Source of the DNA: Bacillota bacterium
Lineage (GTDB): Bacteria; Bacillota; UBA4882; UBA10575
Direction: 5' to 3'
Assembly (NCBI GenBank): GCA_012727425.1
Contig: JAAYHQ010000033.1
Span: 1-64,000, forward strand
DNA length: 64,000 nt
Shown here in pieces: positions 34,243 through 42,141 of the stretch; position 1 is the stretch's first letter, and every line of letters starts with the position of its first letter. The notes under the pieces are model-generated. The model did not search any database. It was not told where the DNA came from and worked only from the letters and a program-made list of their open reading frames with translations. The translations under genes and the position numbers were made by a program.

Positions 34243-35406
34243 ATGGGTAAACGACGGATTATCCATCTTGATATGGACGCTTTTTATGCCGCTGTTGAAC
34301 AACTAGATAATCCGGCCTACCGTGGAAAACCGGTGATTGTTGGGGGTTCACCCCACGCCCGGGGTGTGGTTTCCACCTGTTCCTACGAAGCCCGTAAATT
34401 TGGCGTCCGTTCGGGCATGCCTTTGCGCGAGGCCGGCCGTCGCTGCCCCCACGGGATCTTCGTGCCCGGGCGGATGCAAAGATACCGGGAAGTCTCGGTG
34501 GCGATTATGAAGATCCTCCGGGAATACACGCCTTTGGTTGAACCCCTCTCCTGCGACGAAGCTTTTCTTGATGTCACCGGATCGGAGCCGTTGTTTGGAC
34601 CGGCGGAGACGATTGCCCGGCAAATCGTGGACCGGATCGCGGCCGAACTGCAGCTTTCCGCTTCGGTCGGGGTTGCCCCCAATAAGTTCCTGGCCAAACT
34701 GGCCTCGGATCTAAAAAAACCAAGGGGGTTTGTGGTGATCCGGGAAGAAGAAGTGGCGTCTTTTCTCGCCCCGTTGCCCATCGCGCGGATCTGGGGCGTC
34801 GGCCCGAAAACAACAGCCCAATTAAGGAAGATGGGGTTGAAGACCATCGGCGATCTGCAGGCGCTTCCACTGACCGTGCTCCGGGACCACCTGGGAGAAC
34901 TCGGTATCCACCTCTATCGTTTGGCCCGCGGGATTGATGACCGTCCGGTTGAGCCGGTCGCGACGGTAAAAAGTATCGGCCACGAGACCACCTTTCAAGA
35001 AGATACCGCCGACCGCGAGTTCCTGGAAGGAACCTTATGGCGCCTTTGTGAGAAGGTGGCCCGCCGTCTCCGCCGCAAAGGCCTGGTGGGGAAGGTGATC
35101 ACCCTTAAACTCCGGGACCAGGATTTTCAGACGATCACCCGGCGGTCCACCCTTTACCAGGCGACCGATTTTGAAGAAGTGATCTTCGCCACCGCCCGCC
35201 AGTTGGCGGAGGAGAATGTCTGGGGAGGGAAACCCCTTCGATTAATTGGGGTGAGCGTTTCCGGCTTAGAAACCCGCGAAAACACCCAAACGCCGTTGTT
35301 TACAGCGGCGGCGGACCCGGATCTTCGTGCTTTGCATCAGACCTTGGACCGCATCCGGGAGCGTTTTGGGGAGACCGCGATCATCCGGGCGCGCTTTTTA
35401 AAATAA
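34243..35406 (+). CDS. dinB: DNA polymerase IV (Y-family)
   Basis: DinB is an error-prone translesion polymerase. The 387 residues show IIHLDMDAFYAAVEQLDNP (first catalytic Asp), VGGSPHARGVVSTCSYEAR, and the acidic pair in SCDEAFLDVTGSE. The helix-hairpin-helix-like LPIARIWGVGPKTTAQLRKM and a C-terminal little-finger domain (about 230-350) follow. ATG 34243 has GAGGAGGTGAACGGG; GTG 34234 lies inside the binding site. The C terminus (RERFGETAIIRARFLK) has no obvious clamp-binding QxxLF motif. Regulation by the SOS box upstream is inferred. Confidence 0.95.
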   Translation: MGKRRIIHLDMDAFYAAVEQLDNPAYRGKPVIVGGSPHARGVVSTCSYEARKFGVRSGMPLREAGRRCPHGIFVPGRMQRYREVSVAIMKILREYTPLVEPLSCDEAFLDVTGSEPLFGPAETIARQIVDRIAAELQLSASVGVAPNKFLAKLASDLKKPRGFVVIREEEVASFLAPLPIARIWGVGPKTTAQLRKMGLKTIGDLQALPLTVLRDHLGELGIHLYRLARGIDDRPVEPVATVKSIGHETTFQEDTADREFLEGTLWRLCEKVARRLRRKGLVGKVITLKLRDQDFQTITRRSTLYQATDFEEVIFATARQLAEENVWGGKPLRLIGVSVSGLETRENTQTPLFTAAADPDLRALHQTLDRIRERFGETAIIRARFLK

Positions 35407-35501
35407 ACACCGCTAAAGCCCGGCGGTAATACATTTTGAGGCATAAACACCACTCCCTTGGGGAGGATAAATAGTTAGGAGATGAATCCGGCAAGGGAGA
35501 G

Positions 35502-36611
35502 GTGGCCGCACTGAAACGGGCACAGTTAACGTTCTTCTTCTGTTTGCTGTTACTGACCGGGCCGGTTGGCGCAGCGGAAACGGAAACCGGTGACGAGTGG
35601 ATGATCCGGATTAATATCCCCGCCAGCACCCTAGAGTTGCTCCGCTATGGTGAAGTGTGGCGCCGGTTTCCGGTGGCCGTCGGCAAACAGTCCACCCCGA
35701 CACCGCTGGGTCGGTTTACGATTGACGTCATTATCGAGAATCCCACCTGGTATCCGACGGGCCGGCCCCCGGTCCCGCCGGGGGTGGAAAACCCGCTGGG
35801 CCGCTACTGGCTGGGTTTAAGCCTTAAAGGCTACGGGATCCATGGGAACAATAATCCGCTTTCCATCGGCTATCCGCAATCCAACGGCTGTATCCGTATG
35901 CACAACCAGGATGTTGAGTTTTTGGTGCAGTTGGTGCGCGTCGACACCCCGGTGGAGATTATCTACCAGACTGTTCAGGTGGAAACGTACGGGGATAAAA
36001 CCTGGTTAACCCTTTACCCCGATTATTACCGGCGGTACAGCAAGGTTCAGGAGGAGATCTCGACTGCCCTGCAACGGCAGGTTTTGTTTTATCCGGTGCA
36101 TTGGGAAGGTCTTTGGTGGTTGTTGACCGACGACCGGCCGCAAGTGATCGAAGTGCCGCGGGAGATCCATTTAGTTTTGGATGGGGCCGAATATCCGGAA
36201 ACCGGTTTTTTCTGGGACGACCGGGCGTTTCTCCCCGCCACCCTGGCCCGGTTATGGGGAGAAACCAGCGCTGCTCCCTACATCGAACTGGTGGAGTTTA
36301 TGCGGACCCACGCGGGGCAAGTCTATGGTGTCTTTAACCAACAAGCAAAGACCATCCACCTCTATACGTTACGCATCTACTATAACGGCCGGTTATTACC
36401 CCGGCGTGGTTGGTTTCAGGAGGAACCTTATGTCCCGCGTGAACTGGTCAAACTGCTGGAGACTGATCTGGGGCCGCCCTCCCGGCCGGAGCTGTTGCGG
36501 GAGCAAGCTGCGGAAGGCCGGTGGCTTCCCTTGTCGGCGCTGCTTGCTGGTTGGCCCAAGCTGAAAGCGGACTTTGATGCCGCCCGGTGGGTGCTGACGC
36601 TTGAACCTTGA
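35502..36611 (+). CDS. L,D-transpeptidase (YkuD domain)
   Basis: These enzymes cross-link peptidoglycan or attach envelope proteins to it through a catalytic cysteine. The 369 residues have a signal peptide (LTFFFCLLLLTGPVGAAE) and a YkuD domain (about 30-160). That domain contains TPTPLGRFTIDVIIENPTWY, YGIHGNNNPLSIG and the active-site SNGCIRMHNQDVEF. A further 200-residue extracytoplasmic region of unknown role includes HWEGLWWLLTDDRPQV and LYTLRIYYNGRLLPRRGW. GTG 35502 overlaps the binding site GGGAGAGGTG; CTG 35511 is an alternative start. It converges on the SLH gene. Confidence 0.9.
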   Translation: MAALKRAQLTFFFCLLLLTGPVGAAETETGDEWMIRINIPASTLELLRYGEVWRRFPVAVGKQSTPTPLGRFTIDVIIENPTWYPTGRPPVPPGVENPLGRYWLGLSLKGYGIHGNNNPLSIGYPQSNGCIRMHNQDVEFLVQLVRVDTPVEIIYQTVQVETYGDKTWLTLYPDYYRRYSKVQEEISTALQRQVLFYPVHWEGLWWLLTDDRPQVIEVPREIHLVLDGAEYPETGFFWDDRAFLPATLARLWGETSAAPYIELVEFMRTHAGQVYGVFNQQAKTIHLYTLRIYYNGRLLPRRGWFQEEPYVPRELVKLLETDLGPPSRPELLREQAAEGRWLPLSALLAGWPKLKADFDAARWVLTLEP

Positions 36612-36621
36612 GCGCACACAT

Positions 36622-36650
36622 GAAAAACCGCCCCGGCATGTTGGAGCGGT
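36622..36650 (-). terminator. Terminator after the SLH gene (minus strand)
   Basis: On the minus strand ACCGCTCC and GGGGCGGT pair, followed by TTTTT. It lies between convergent genes. Confidence 0.85.
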
Positions 36651-36662
36651 TCCTGTCTGCTT

Positions 36663-37859
36663 TTAACCCAGGATCTTTTCCAGGGCCATGGCGGTCAGTT
36701 CAATCCGGGCAAATTCTTTGATCCGTTCCCAGTCCCGTGCCAAGATGGCCCCACTTAAGTCCTTGGTGATCCCCAGATAACCGGAGAGGGCACCGGCCAG
36801 GCGGTCCCGGCTGATCGTATCGAGGTAGGCCCAGTCTTGCACCAGAATGGATTCGGCTTCTTCCGCCGTTAAACCAATCTTTAGTAACTGGTTATAGAGC
36901 TCTCCTTTGATCCCTTCTTTTACCTCATCCCAATTGCCGGCCAAGATCGCCGCGATCTGTTCCGTGGTGAGGCGCCCTTTTACCAAGGCGCTTAAACGGT
37001 TTAAGAGGTCGGATTTATTGACTTCGCCAAAGGCTTTCACCACGGCCGGCTCGTGGTTACGGTTGTAGTAGATGGTGACCTGGTCGTCTTTGGTCAAGGT
37101 ATCAACGGTCGTAGTCATGTTGTTCCGGAACACGACGGCTTCTGGGGGGATGACTGCGATCTCAATCTCGCCGTCGCTTTCCGGGCGGACGGCGATTAGA
37201 TTGGTCCCGGCTTCCGGCTGGTCGATTAGTTGACCACGGACGGTTTTCAGGTTGAGTAGTTGCTGTAACATCCATGCCGTATCAGCCCGGCTGGCCAGAC
37301 GACCGGGGTTAAAATCGGGACCGTAATACCGGGGCAGGAGCCCCAGTTTGGCCGCCAGTTCGATCTGGTAAAAGGCCCAGTAATCCGCGGTTACATCACC
37401 GAAAGTCGGGATAAACTCTATGGTGTAGTGTTCCTCTTCGGTTCCGATCTTCAGGAGCCGGGTCAGCATAACCACCATCTCGGCTCTGGTGACTGGTGCT
37501 TCCGGCTTGAAACTGCCGTCTGGGTAGCCAGTGATGATCTTGGCTTCGGCTAAAGCTTCGATGTAACCTTCCGCCCAGTGGCCCTTTGTATCGGTGAATT
37601 GACCTTTTCCGCCAGCACCCGTGAACCCGTAGGCAACGGCCAGTGTTTTGGCCAGTTCGGCCCGGGTAATGCTTTGGTCCGGGCGAAAAGAACCATCGGG
37701 GTAGCCGTGGAGGATCCCTTGGTCGATGAGCTCATTTACGCTGTCTTCCACCCAGTGCCCGGTAACATCGGTCGGCACGGCATGGACAACCGGCGTTACA
37801 AACAAGAAGATTAAAAGCAGCAGTAGGGGAAGGATTAACCGGTGACGTAAAGAAAACAT
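36663..37859 (-). CDS. Exported protein with three S-layer homology domains
   Basis: The 398 residues have a signal peptide (LILPLLLLLIFLFVTPVVHA) and three SLH repeats (about 30-200). The first two are clear (GHWVEDSVNELIDQGILHGY with PDGSFRPDQSITRAELAKTL, and GHWAEGYIEALAEAKIITGY). The third is degenerate (DYWAFYQIELAAKLGLLP). A short beta region follows (IEIAVIPPEAVVFRNNMT), then a helical C-terminal region of about 120 residues with repeated WD/EEIK-type helices. SLH domains bind pyruvylated wall polymers. The role of the C-terminal part is unknown. It is divergent from xseA. Confidence 0.88.
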   Translation of the reverse strand: MFSLRHRLILPLLLLLIFLFVTPVVHAVPTDVTGHWVEDSVNELIDQGILHGYPDGSFRPDQSITRAELAKTLAVAYGFTGAGGKGQFTDTKGHWAEGYIEALAEAKIITGYPDGSFKPEAPVTRAEMVVMLTRLLKIGTEEEHYTIEFIPTFGDVTADYWAFYQIELAAKLGLLPRYYGPDFNPGRLASRADTAWMLQQLLNLKTVRGQLIDQPEAGTNLIAVRPESDGEIEIAVIPPEAVVFRNNMTTTVDTLTKDDQVTIYYNRNHEPAVVKAFGEVNKSDLLNRLSALVKGRLTTEQIAAILAGNWDEVKEGIKGELYNQLLKIGLTAEEAESILVQDWAYLDTISRDRLAGALSGYLGITKDLSGAILARDWERIKEFARIELTAMALEKILG

Positions 37860-38017
37860 TGCTGTTCACTCCCTTGGTTTGTCAGACTACACCTTTTAAT
37901 TCGCGGATGCCAATGGGTATCCTTTATGTAAATCTTGGCCTGCCTGGCAAGGGAAAAAAAGAAAGGATTTTCCCGCCAAAGCTGGAATTAGTTAAGGTCG
38001 GAAAAGGAGGGGGGATT

Positions 38018-39244
38018 TTGCCGGAGATCCTTACGGTTTCACAAGTAACTTTGTATATTAAACGTCTGCTCGAAACCGATGAAGCTCTGCAGCAAGTTTG
38101 GGTATGCGGTGAAATCTCCAATTTTACCCTTCACTCTTCGGGGCATATGTACTTCACACTCAAGGATGAGAAGGCCCGGCTCCGGGCGGTGATGTTTAGG
38201 CGGGAAAACCAGTGGCTCAAGTTCCGGCCTTACAACGGGTTGGAAGTGGTCGTCTGCGGCCGGATTGCCGTTTACCCTAAGAACGGAGAATACCAAATTT
38301 ATGTCGACCTGATGGAGGCCGCCGGACTGGGTTCGCTTTACCTGGCTTTTGAGCAGTTAAAGGAGCGTCTGGCCCACGAAGGGCTCTTTGCCCCGGAACG
38401 GAAGAAACCGCTTCCCCGCTTACCCCGGAAGATCGGGGTGATCACCTCACCGACCGGGGCGGCGGTGCGTGACATCATTAAAATTATCCGCCGCCGTCAT
38501 CCGCGCGTGGATATCCTGGTCATTCCGGCGCAAGTGCAAGGCGATACAGCCCCGGCCAGTTTAGTGGCAGCCTTGCAAACCGCGGGGAGTCTGCCCGATT
38601 TGGACGTGGTCATTATTGGCCGGGGCGGCGGTTCCGCGGAGGAGCTGTGGGCTTTCAATGACGAAGGGGTGGCCCGCGCCATTGCCGCATGTCCCCATCC
38701 GGTGATCTCCGCCGTTGGCCACGAAACCGATTTTACCATTGCCGACCTAGTTGCTGATCTGCGCGCCCCAACACCATCCGGCGCCGCTGAACTCAGTGTT
38801 CCGGAGATTGGTGAACTGCGCAACCGGATTAAACTGTGCACCGATAACCTCACGGCTTTGTTCTCCCGGCTCTATGCACGCAAACGCGCGCAGATCGACC
38901 GGTTGTCTTTTCATCCGGTTTTACGGCACCCGGACCGGTTGGTCTTGGCGCGCCGGCAGCAAGTGGACGAAGGAAAGGAAGCATTGGTCCGCCGGATGCA
39001 GTTTGTACTGCAAGAGCGCAGGAAGGACCTGGAGCAGAAACTGGCGCAGTTGGAGATGGTCAGCCCGTTAGCGGTTTTGAACCGCGGCTACAGCATCTGC
39101 TACCGGGATGCCGACGGTCGGGTGGTGCGGGAGGCGGCGGAGGTCGATCCGGGTGAGGGATTACGGATTACCTTTCGCCGTGGGCAAATCTACGCCCGGG
39201 TGGAAACGGTGAAAAAGGATGTGACGTTATGGACGAAAAAATAA
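38018..39244 (+). CDS. xseA: Exodeoxyribonuclease VII large subunit
   Basis: XseA with XseB degrades single-stranded DNA. The 408 residues have an N-terminal OB fold (VWVCGEISNFTLHSSGHMYF, about 28-47), then the catalytic domain with IGVITSPTGAAVRDIIKIIR, VDILVIPAQVQG, IIGRGGGSAEELWAFNDE and SAVGHETDFTIADLVADLRA. A C-terminal helical region and GYSICYRDADG complete it. TTG 38018 with AAGGAGGGGGG gives the family N terminus; the frame is open upstream to 37859, but those 53 codons are not conserved. It overlaps xseB by 16 bases. Confidence 0.96.
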   Translation: MPEILTVSQVTLYIKRLLETDEALQQVWVCGEISNFTLHSSGHMYFTLKDEKARLRAVMFRRENQWLKFRPYNGLEVVVCGRIAVYPKNGEYQIYVDLMEAAGLGSLYLAFEQLKERLAHEGLFAPERKKPLPRLPRKIGVITSPTGAAVRDIIKIIRRRHPRVDILVIPAQVQGDTAPASLVAALQTAGSLPDLDVVIIGRGGGSAEELWAFNDEGVARAIAACPHPVISAVGHETDFTIADLVADLRAPTPSGAAELSVPEIGELRNRIKLCTDNLTALFSRLYARKRAQIDRLSFHPVLRHPDRLVLARRQQVDEGKEALVRRMQFVLQERRKDLEQKLAQLEMVSPLAVLNRGYSICYRDADGRVVREAAEVDPGEGLRITFRRGQIYARVETVKKDVTLWTKK

Positions 39245-39471
39245 CAGAGAAGACATTTGAAGAGGCGTTGGCCCGGTTGGAAACGATCATCGGTGAATTG
39301 GAAAAAGGGGAGTTGAATCTGGATGAAAGTTTAAAACTATTTGAGGAAGGGATCGCCCTGGCCCGCCATTGCAACGCCAAACTTGAGGAAGCCCAAGGCA
39401 AAGTGGAACTGCTTTTGGGAATTGAGGGCGGCGCGGCCAAGACCGTTCCGTTCCAACCGGAGGAGGAATGA
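39229..39471 (+). CDS. xseB: Exodeoxyribonuclease VII small subunit
   Basis: XseB binds XseA in several copies to make active enzyme. The 80 residues show the family pattern EKTFEEALARLETIIGELEK, LNLDESLKLFEEGIALARHC and LEEAQGKVELL. It overlaps the end of xseA by 16 bases and the start of ispA by 4. Confidence 0.96.
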   Translation: MDEKITEKTFEEALARLETIIGELEKGELNLDESLKLFEEGIALARHCNAKLEEAQGKVELLLGIEGGAAKTVPFQPEEE

Positions 39472-40355
39472 TTTTGAATCGGCCGGAACTCCAGTTTTAT
39501 AAAGCGAAGATCGAGGAAGCGCTTGATACTTATCTACCAAGTTCTTCCTGCGCCCCGGAGATCATCCATGCGGCGATGCGTTACAGCGTTTGCGGCGGCG
39601 GCAAACGGATCCGGGGAGTGCTTACCCTGGTCGCTTGTGACGTGGCCGGTGGGCGGTGGGAAGATGCCCTGCCGGCGGCTTGTGCGGTGGAGATGATCCA
39701 CGCCTATTCCTTGATCCATGATGATCTCCCGTGTATGGACGATGATGAACTGCGCCGGGGCAAACCCACCAACCATCGGGTGTTCGGCGAAGCGATCGCC
39801 CTTTTGGCGGGTGATGCCTTATTGACCCAGGGGATCGTTACCATGCTCGATCATATTCCGGTCGGCCTTGAACAGGCTTACTATCAGGCTTTGCGGGAAT
39901 TGGTTCAAGCCAGTTCGACGCAGGGGATGATCGGCGGTCAGGTGCTGGATCTGGCGGCCGAGGGGAAGCAGCTCACCCTCGATGCGCTTAAGCTCATCTA
40001 CCGCTGGAAAACCGGGGCCCTGATCCGGGCGGCCTTACGCATGGGCGGCCTGATTGGCAGGGCCGAACCGCAAGTCCTGGAGGCGTTGACCCGTTATGGC
40101 GAAGCGCTGGGCCTTGCTTTCCAGATTACCGACGATCTTTTAGATTTGCAGGCCGACCAGGAAATCCTTGGTAAAACGGTGGGCAGCGACTTAAAAAAAC
40201 AAAAAGCAACATATCCTGCGGTTGTCGGGATTGATGAGGCACACCGGCTGGCCACGGAAGAGATTAACCGGGCCTGTGCCGCCCTTGCTCCGTTGGGGGA
40301 AAGCGGTAAAGTCCTTATCGCGTTGGCCGAAGCGGTACTGCACAGGGACCACTAA
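39468..40355 (+). CDS. ispA: Farnesyl/geranyl diphosphate synthase
   Basis: A prenyl transferase making C15 (or C10-C20) isoprenoid diphosphates. The 295 residues contain the first Asp-rich motif SLIHDDLPCMDDDELRRG (about 83-100), GGKRIRGVLTLVAC, and the second motif ITDDLLDLQADQEILG (about 222-237). Short-chain product length is inferred from homology to IspA and context with xseB and dxs. ATG 39468 gives an ATGA overlap with xseB; TTG 39474 is better spaced from GGAGGAGG and may be the true start. Confidence 0.94.
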   Translation: MILNRPELQFYKAKIEEALDTYLPSSSCAPEIIHAAMRYSVCGGGKRIRGVLTLVACDVAGGRWEDALPAACAVEMIHAYSLIHDDLPCMDDDELRRGKPTNHRVFGEAIALLAGDALLTQGIVTMLDHIPVGLEQAYYQALRELVQASSTQGMIGGQVLDLAAEGKQLTLDALKLIYRWKTGALIRAALRMGGLIGRAEPQVLEALTRYGEALGLAFQITDDLLDLQADQEILGKTVGSDLKKQKATYPAVVGIDEAHRLATEEINRACAALAPLGESGKVLIALAEAVLHRDH

Positions 40356-40405
40356 ACACAACACAACCTTTAGCAAAAGTTTCGTCAAGGGTGGAGGAGA
40401 AAAAA

Positions 40406-40846
40406 GTGGGCGGATTTTCGGAAAACACTGTCTTTTGGAGCGCGTTTACTGCTTGGCTGGTTGCCCAGATCTTAAAGGGGTTATTGTTCCTGTTCAAACA
40501 TAAAAAAATGGATTTCCGGCGTTTTGTCGGTGCGGGCGGGATGCCCAGCTCCCACTCGGCCTTTGTGACTGCCCTGGCAACAGGCGTCGGCCGCACCGAA
40601 GGCTGGGCTTCGACCAGTTTTGCCCTGGCCCTGGTTTTTTCGTTAATTGTTATGTATGATGCCGCCGGAGTCCGGTTGGCCGCCAGCAAACAAGCGCGGG
40701 TCTTAAATAAAATCGTGCAAGAACTGTTTGCGGAACGCGAGTTTCACCATGAACGCCTGAAGGAGTTGATCGGCCACACCCCGGTGGAAGTGATCGTCGG
40801 GGCGGTGCTCGGGATCTTTTTCGGCTGGTGGTTGGTGGCCGGATAA
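40406..40846 (+). CDS. DUF212 / divergent PAP2 family membrane protein
   Basis: The 146 residues have several membrane helices and the family marks: NTVFWSAFTAWLVAQILKGL at the N terminus, then GGMPSSHSAFVTALATGVG. This resembles the PAP2 phosphatase SGSH region but lacks the full acid phosphatase set. VMYDAAGVRLAASKQARVLN and HTPVEVIVGAVLGIFFGW follow. GTG 40406 is chosen because GGAGGAG lies upstream; an in-frame GTG at 40391 is part of that site. It sits between ispA and the OLE RNA, so a role in isoprenoid phosphate or membrane metabolism is plausible but unproven. Confidence 0.88.
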   Translation: MGGFSENTVFWSAFTAWLVAQILKGLLFLFKHKKMDFRRFVGAGGMPSSHSAFVTALATGVGRTEGWASTSFALALVFSLIVMYDAAGVRLAASKQARVLNKIVQELFAEREFHHERLKELIGHTPVEVIVGAVLGIFFGWWLVAG

Positions 40847-40850
40847 TAAA

Positions 40851-40879
40851 TTAAAAAATCGCTTGTTATGTGTTATAAT
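40851..40879 (+). promoter_or_regulatory. Candidate promoter for the OLE RNA
   Basis: TTAAAA (40851-40856, 4 of 6) and a perfect TATAAT (40874-40879) are 17 bases apart, right after the DUF212 stop. Transcription would begin near 40886. Confidence 0.6.
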
Positions 40880-40885
40880 GTATGT

Positions 40886-41545
40886 AGAGAAGAAGATGGT
40901 GTAGTATCCTAGTCGGAAAGTCGTTTCGAAGACGGGCCTAAAAATCCGTCAAGGGCACATCGATGAAGTCCCTGGTGCTGGCCGCTGACGCCCAGTCGGG
41001 GGCGGTGCTGGGGGTTAAGGTAACGGGGCGCCCCGCAAAGGCATGCGGGAGTCGACCCCTTACCGCGGAGACCCAAGTGCGTGGGGAAGCTCACGGGCCT
41101 AACTACGGCTTGGGCTGGGAACCTGCATACGGTGTGGAAGAAGCCTACCGGCTCACGAAATATCGATGCAGTGTAGCCTGCCTTGAGGTGGGGTGGCGAG
41201 GATAACGGGCCAAGCAATGTTCTTGAAGGCCTGAGAACATTGCTCTTTGCCGTTTGAAACCCATCCTGCAAAAGAGGCTAGAGACGGTCCTTTCCGTTGA
41301 GGAAAACTCCTAGGCTATTCCCGCAGGGACAGTTATTGGGGATTGCGGTGTGGACTAAGTGGTGATCCAGTTTTACCGTCGGCGACGCGGTAAGGTGTTC
41401 ATAAAGGGAAACCGCCGGAACGGCGACGTTCCGGAGAACACCGGGAAAACCTACTGGACCTTAAGCCACAATGTTTACCCAGTAACTGACCATCTTCTTG
41501 TCATCCGAAAAAACAGAGCCAGCCGTGGACTAAGTTGGGGGAGAT
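40886..41545 (+). ncRNA. ole: OLE RNA (ornate, large, extremophilic noncoding RNA)
   Basis: A stretch of about 650 bases without a supportable gene lies between the ispA/DUF212 genes and oapA-dxs. In known OLE organisms this RNA of roughly 600 nt lies in the same neighbourhood, directly upstream of oapA and dxs. The region is densely structured. An 11-bp stem (41213-41223 with 41234-41244) is extended by ACGG/CCGT. A 7-bp hairpin CCGGAAC/GTTCCGG (41415-41421, 41428-41434) lies inside an outer stem GGTGTTC/GAACACC (41394-41400, 41436-41442). The 5' limit follows the promoter; the 3' limit is the oapA binding site. No terminator precedes oapA. I could not score a covariance model, so the call rests on context, size and structure. 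Confidence 0.87.
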
Positions 41546-41548
41546 TAC

Positions 41549-42121
41549 TTGGCGGGTGCGTTTCGAGTCGGAATCCTGACTTTTTTTTTGACTATTTCCC
41601 TTTCGGTTCTGTTTCAGTTGGCCCAAGTCTGGACCGCTTTTTGGGTCTCGGTCCTGGTTTTATTGGTCGTGGTTTTTTTTGGTATCCTCTTTGACATTAT
41701 TGGGACCGCGACCACGGCCGCTTCGGAAAAACCCTTCCATGCGATGGCCAGTGACCGGGTACCGGGGGCCAAGAAAGGCGTTGAGCTGGTGCGGAAGGCG
41801 GACCGGGTGGCCAACTTCTGTAATGACGTCGTCGGCGATATCTGTGGAACGGTGAGCGGCTCGATCGGTGCCGCTTTAGTGATTACGTTTGTCACCAACC
41901 ATGAATTAACGGCTTACCGTGATTTAATTTCCCTGCTTGTTGTGGGGGTGATCTCCGCCCTGACGGTGGGCGGAAAGGCCGCCGGCAAAGCTTTTGCTCT
42001 CAAAAGGTCCACCGCCATCTTGCTGCGGGTGGCGGTTCTCCTTGAAAAAATTGACGCGCTGCGTGGCCGGTGGTCGAATCGGGGGAAAAATAAAAAAGAA
42101 AAGCGCGAATGTGCAAAATAA
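41549..42121 (+). CDS. oapA: OLE-associated membrane protein OapA
   Basis: OapA anchors OLE RNA to the cell membrane. The 190 residues have two N-terminal membrane helices (about 8-24 and 29-50: VGILTFFLTISLSVLFQ, FWVSVLVLLVVVFFGILF). A polar middle follows with DVVGD (93-97), a DxxxD motif like the one I recall as important for RNA binding in this family. Two more helices (about 103-118 and 125-142) and a very basic tail (RGKNKKEKRE) complete it, well suited to RNA contact. TTG 41549 follows GGGGGAG. It lies directly after the OLE RNA and 20 bases before dxs. Confidence 0.87.
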   Translation: MAGAFRVGILTFFLTISLSVLFQLAQVWTAFWVSVLVLLVVVFFGILFDIIGTATTAASEKPFHAMASDRVPGAKKGVELVRKADRVANFCNDVVGDICGTVSGSIGAALVITFVTNHELTAYRDLISLLVVGVISALTVGGKAAGKAFALKRSTAILLRVAVLLEKIDALRGRWSNRGKNKKEKRECAK

Positions 42122-42141
42122 GAGTGGGGTTTGAAGCCAAG

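Noticed and set aside
40963-41205. 80-residue open frame inside the OLE region
   Set aside because: No ribosome binding site, no recognisable protein pattern, and it lies in highly structured RNA.
41359-41694. 111-residue open frame spanning the OLE end and oapA start
   Set aside because: It overlaps the well-supported oapA gene in another frame and lacks a binding site.
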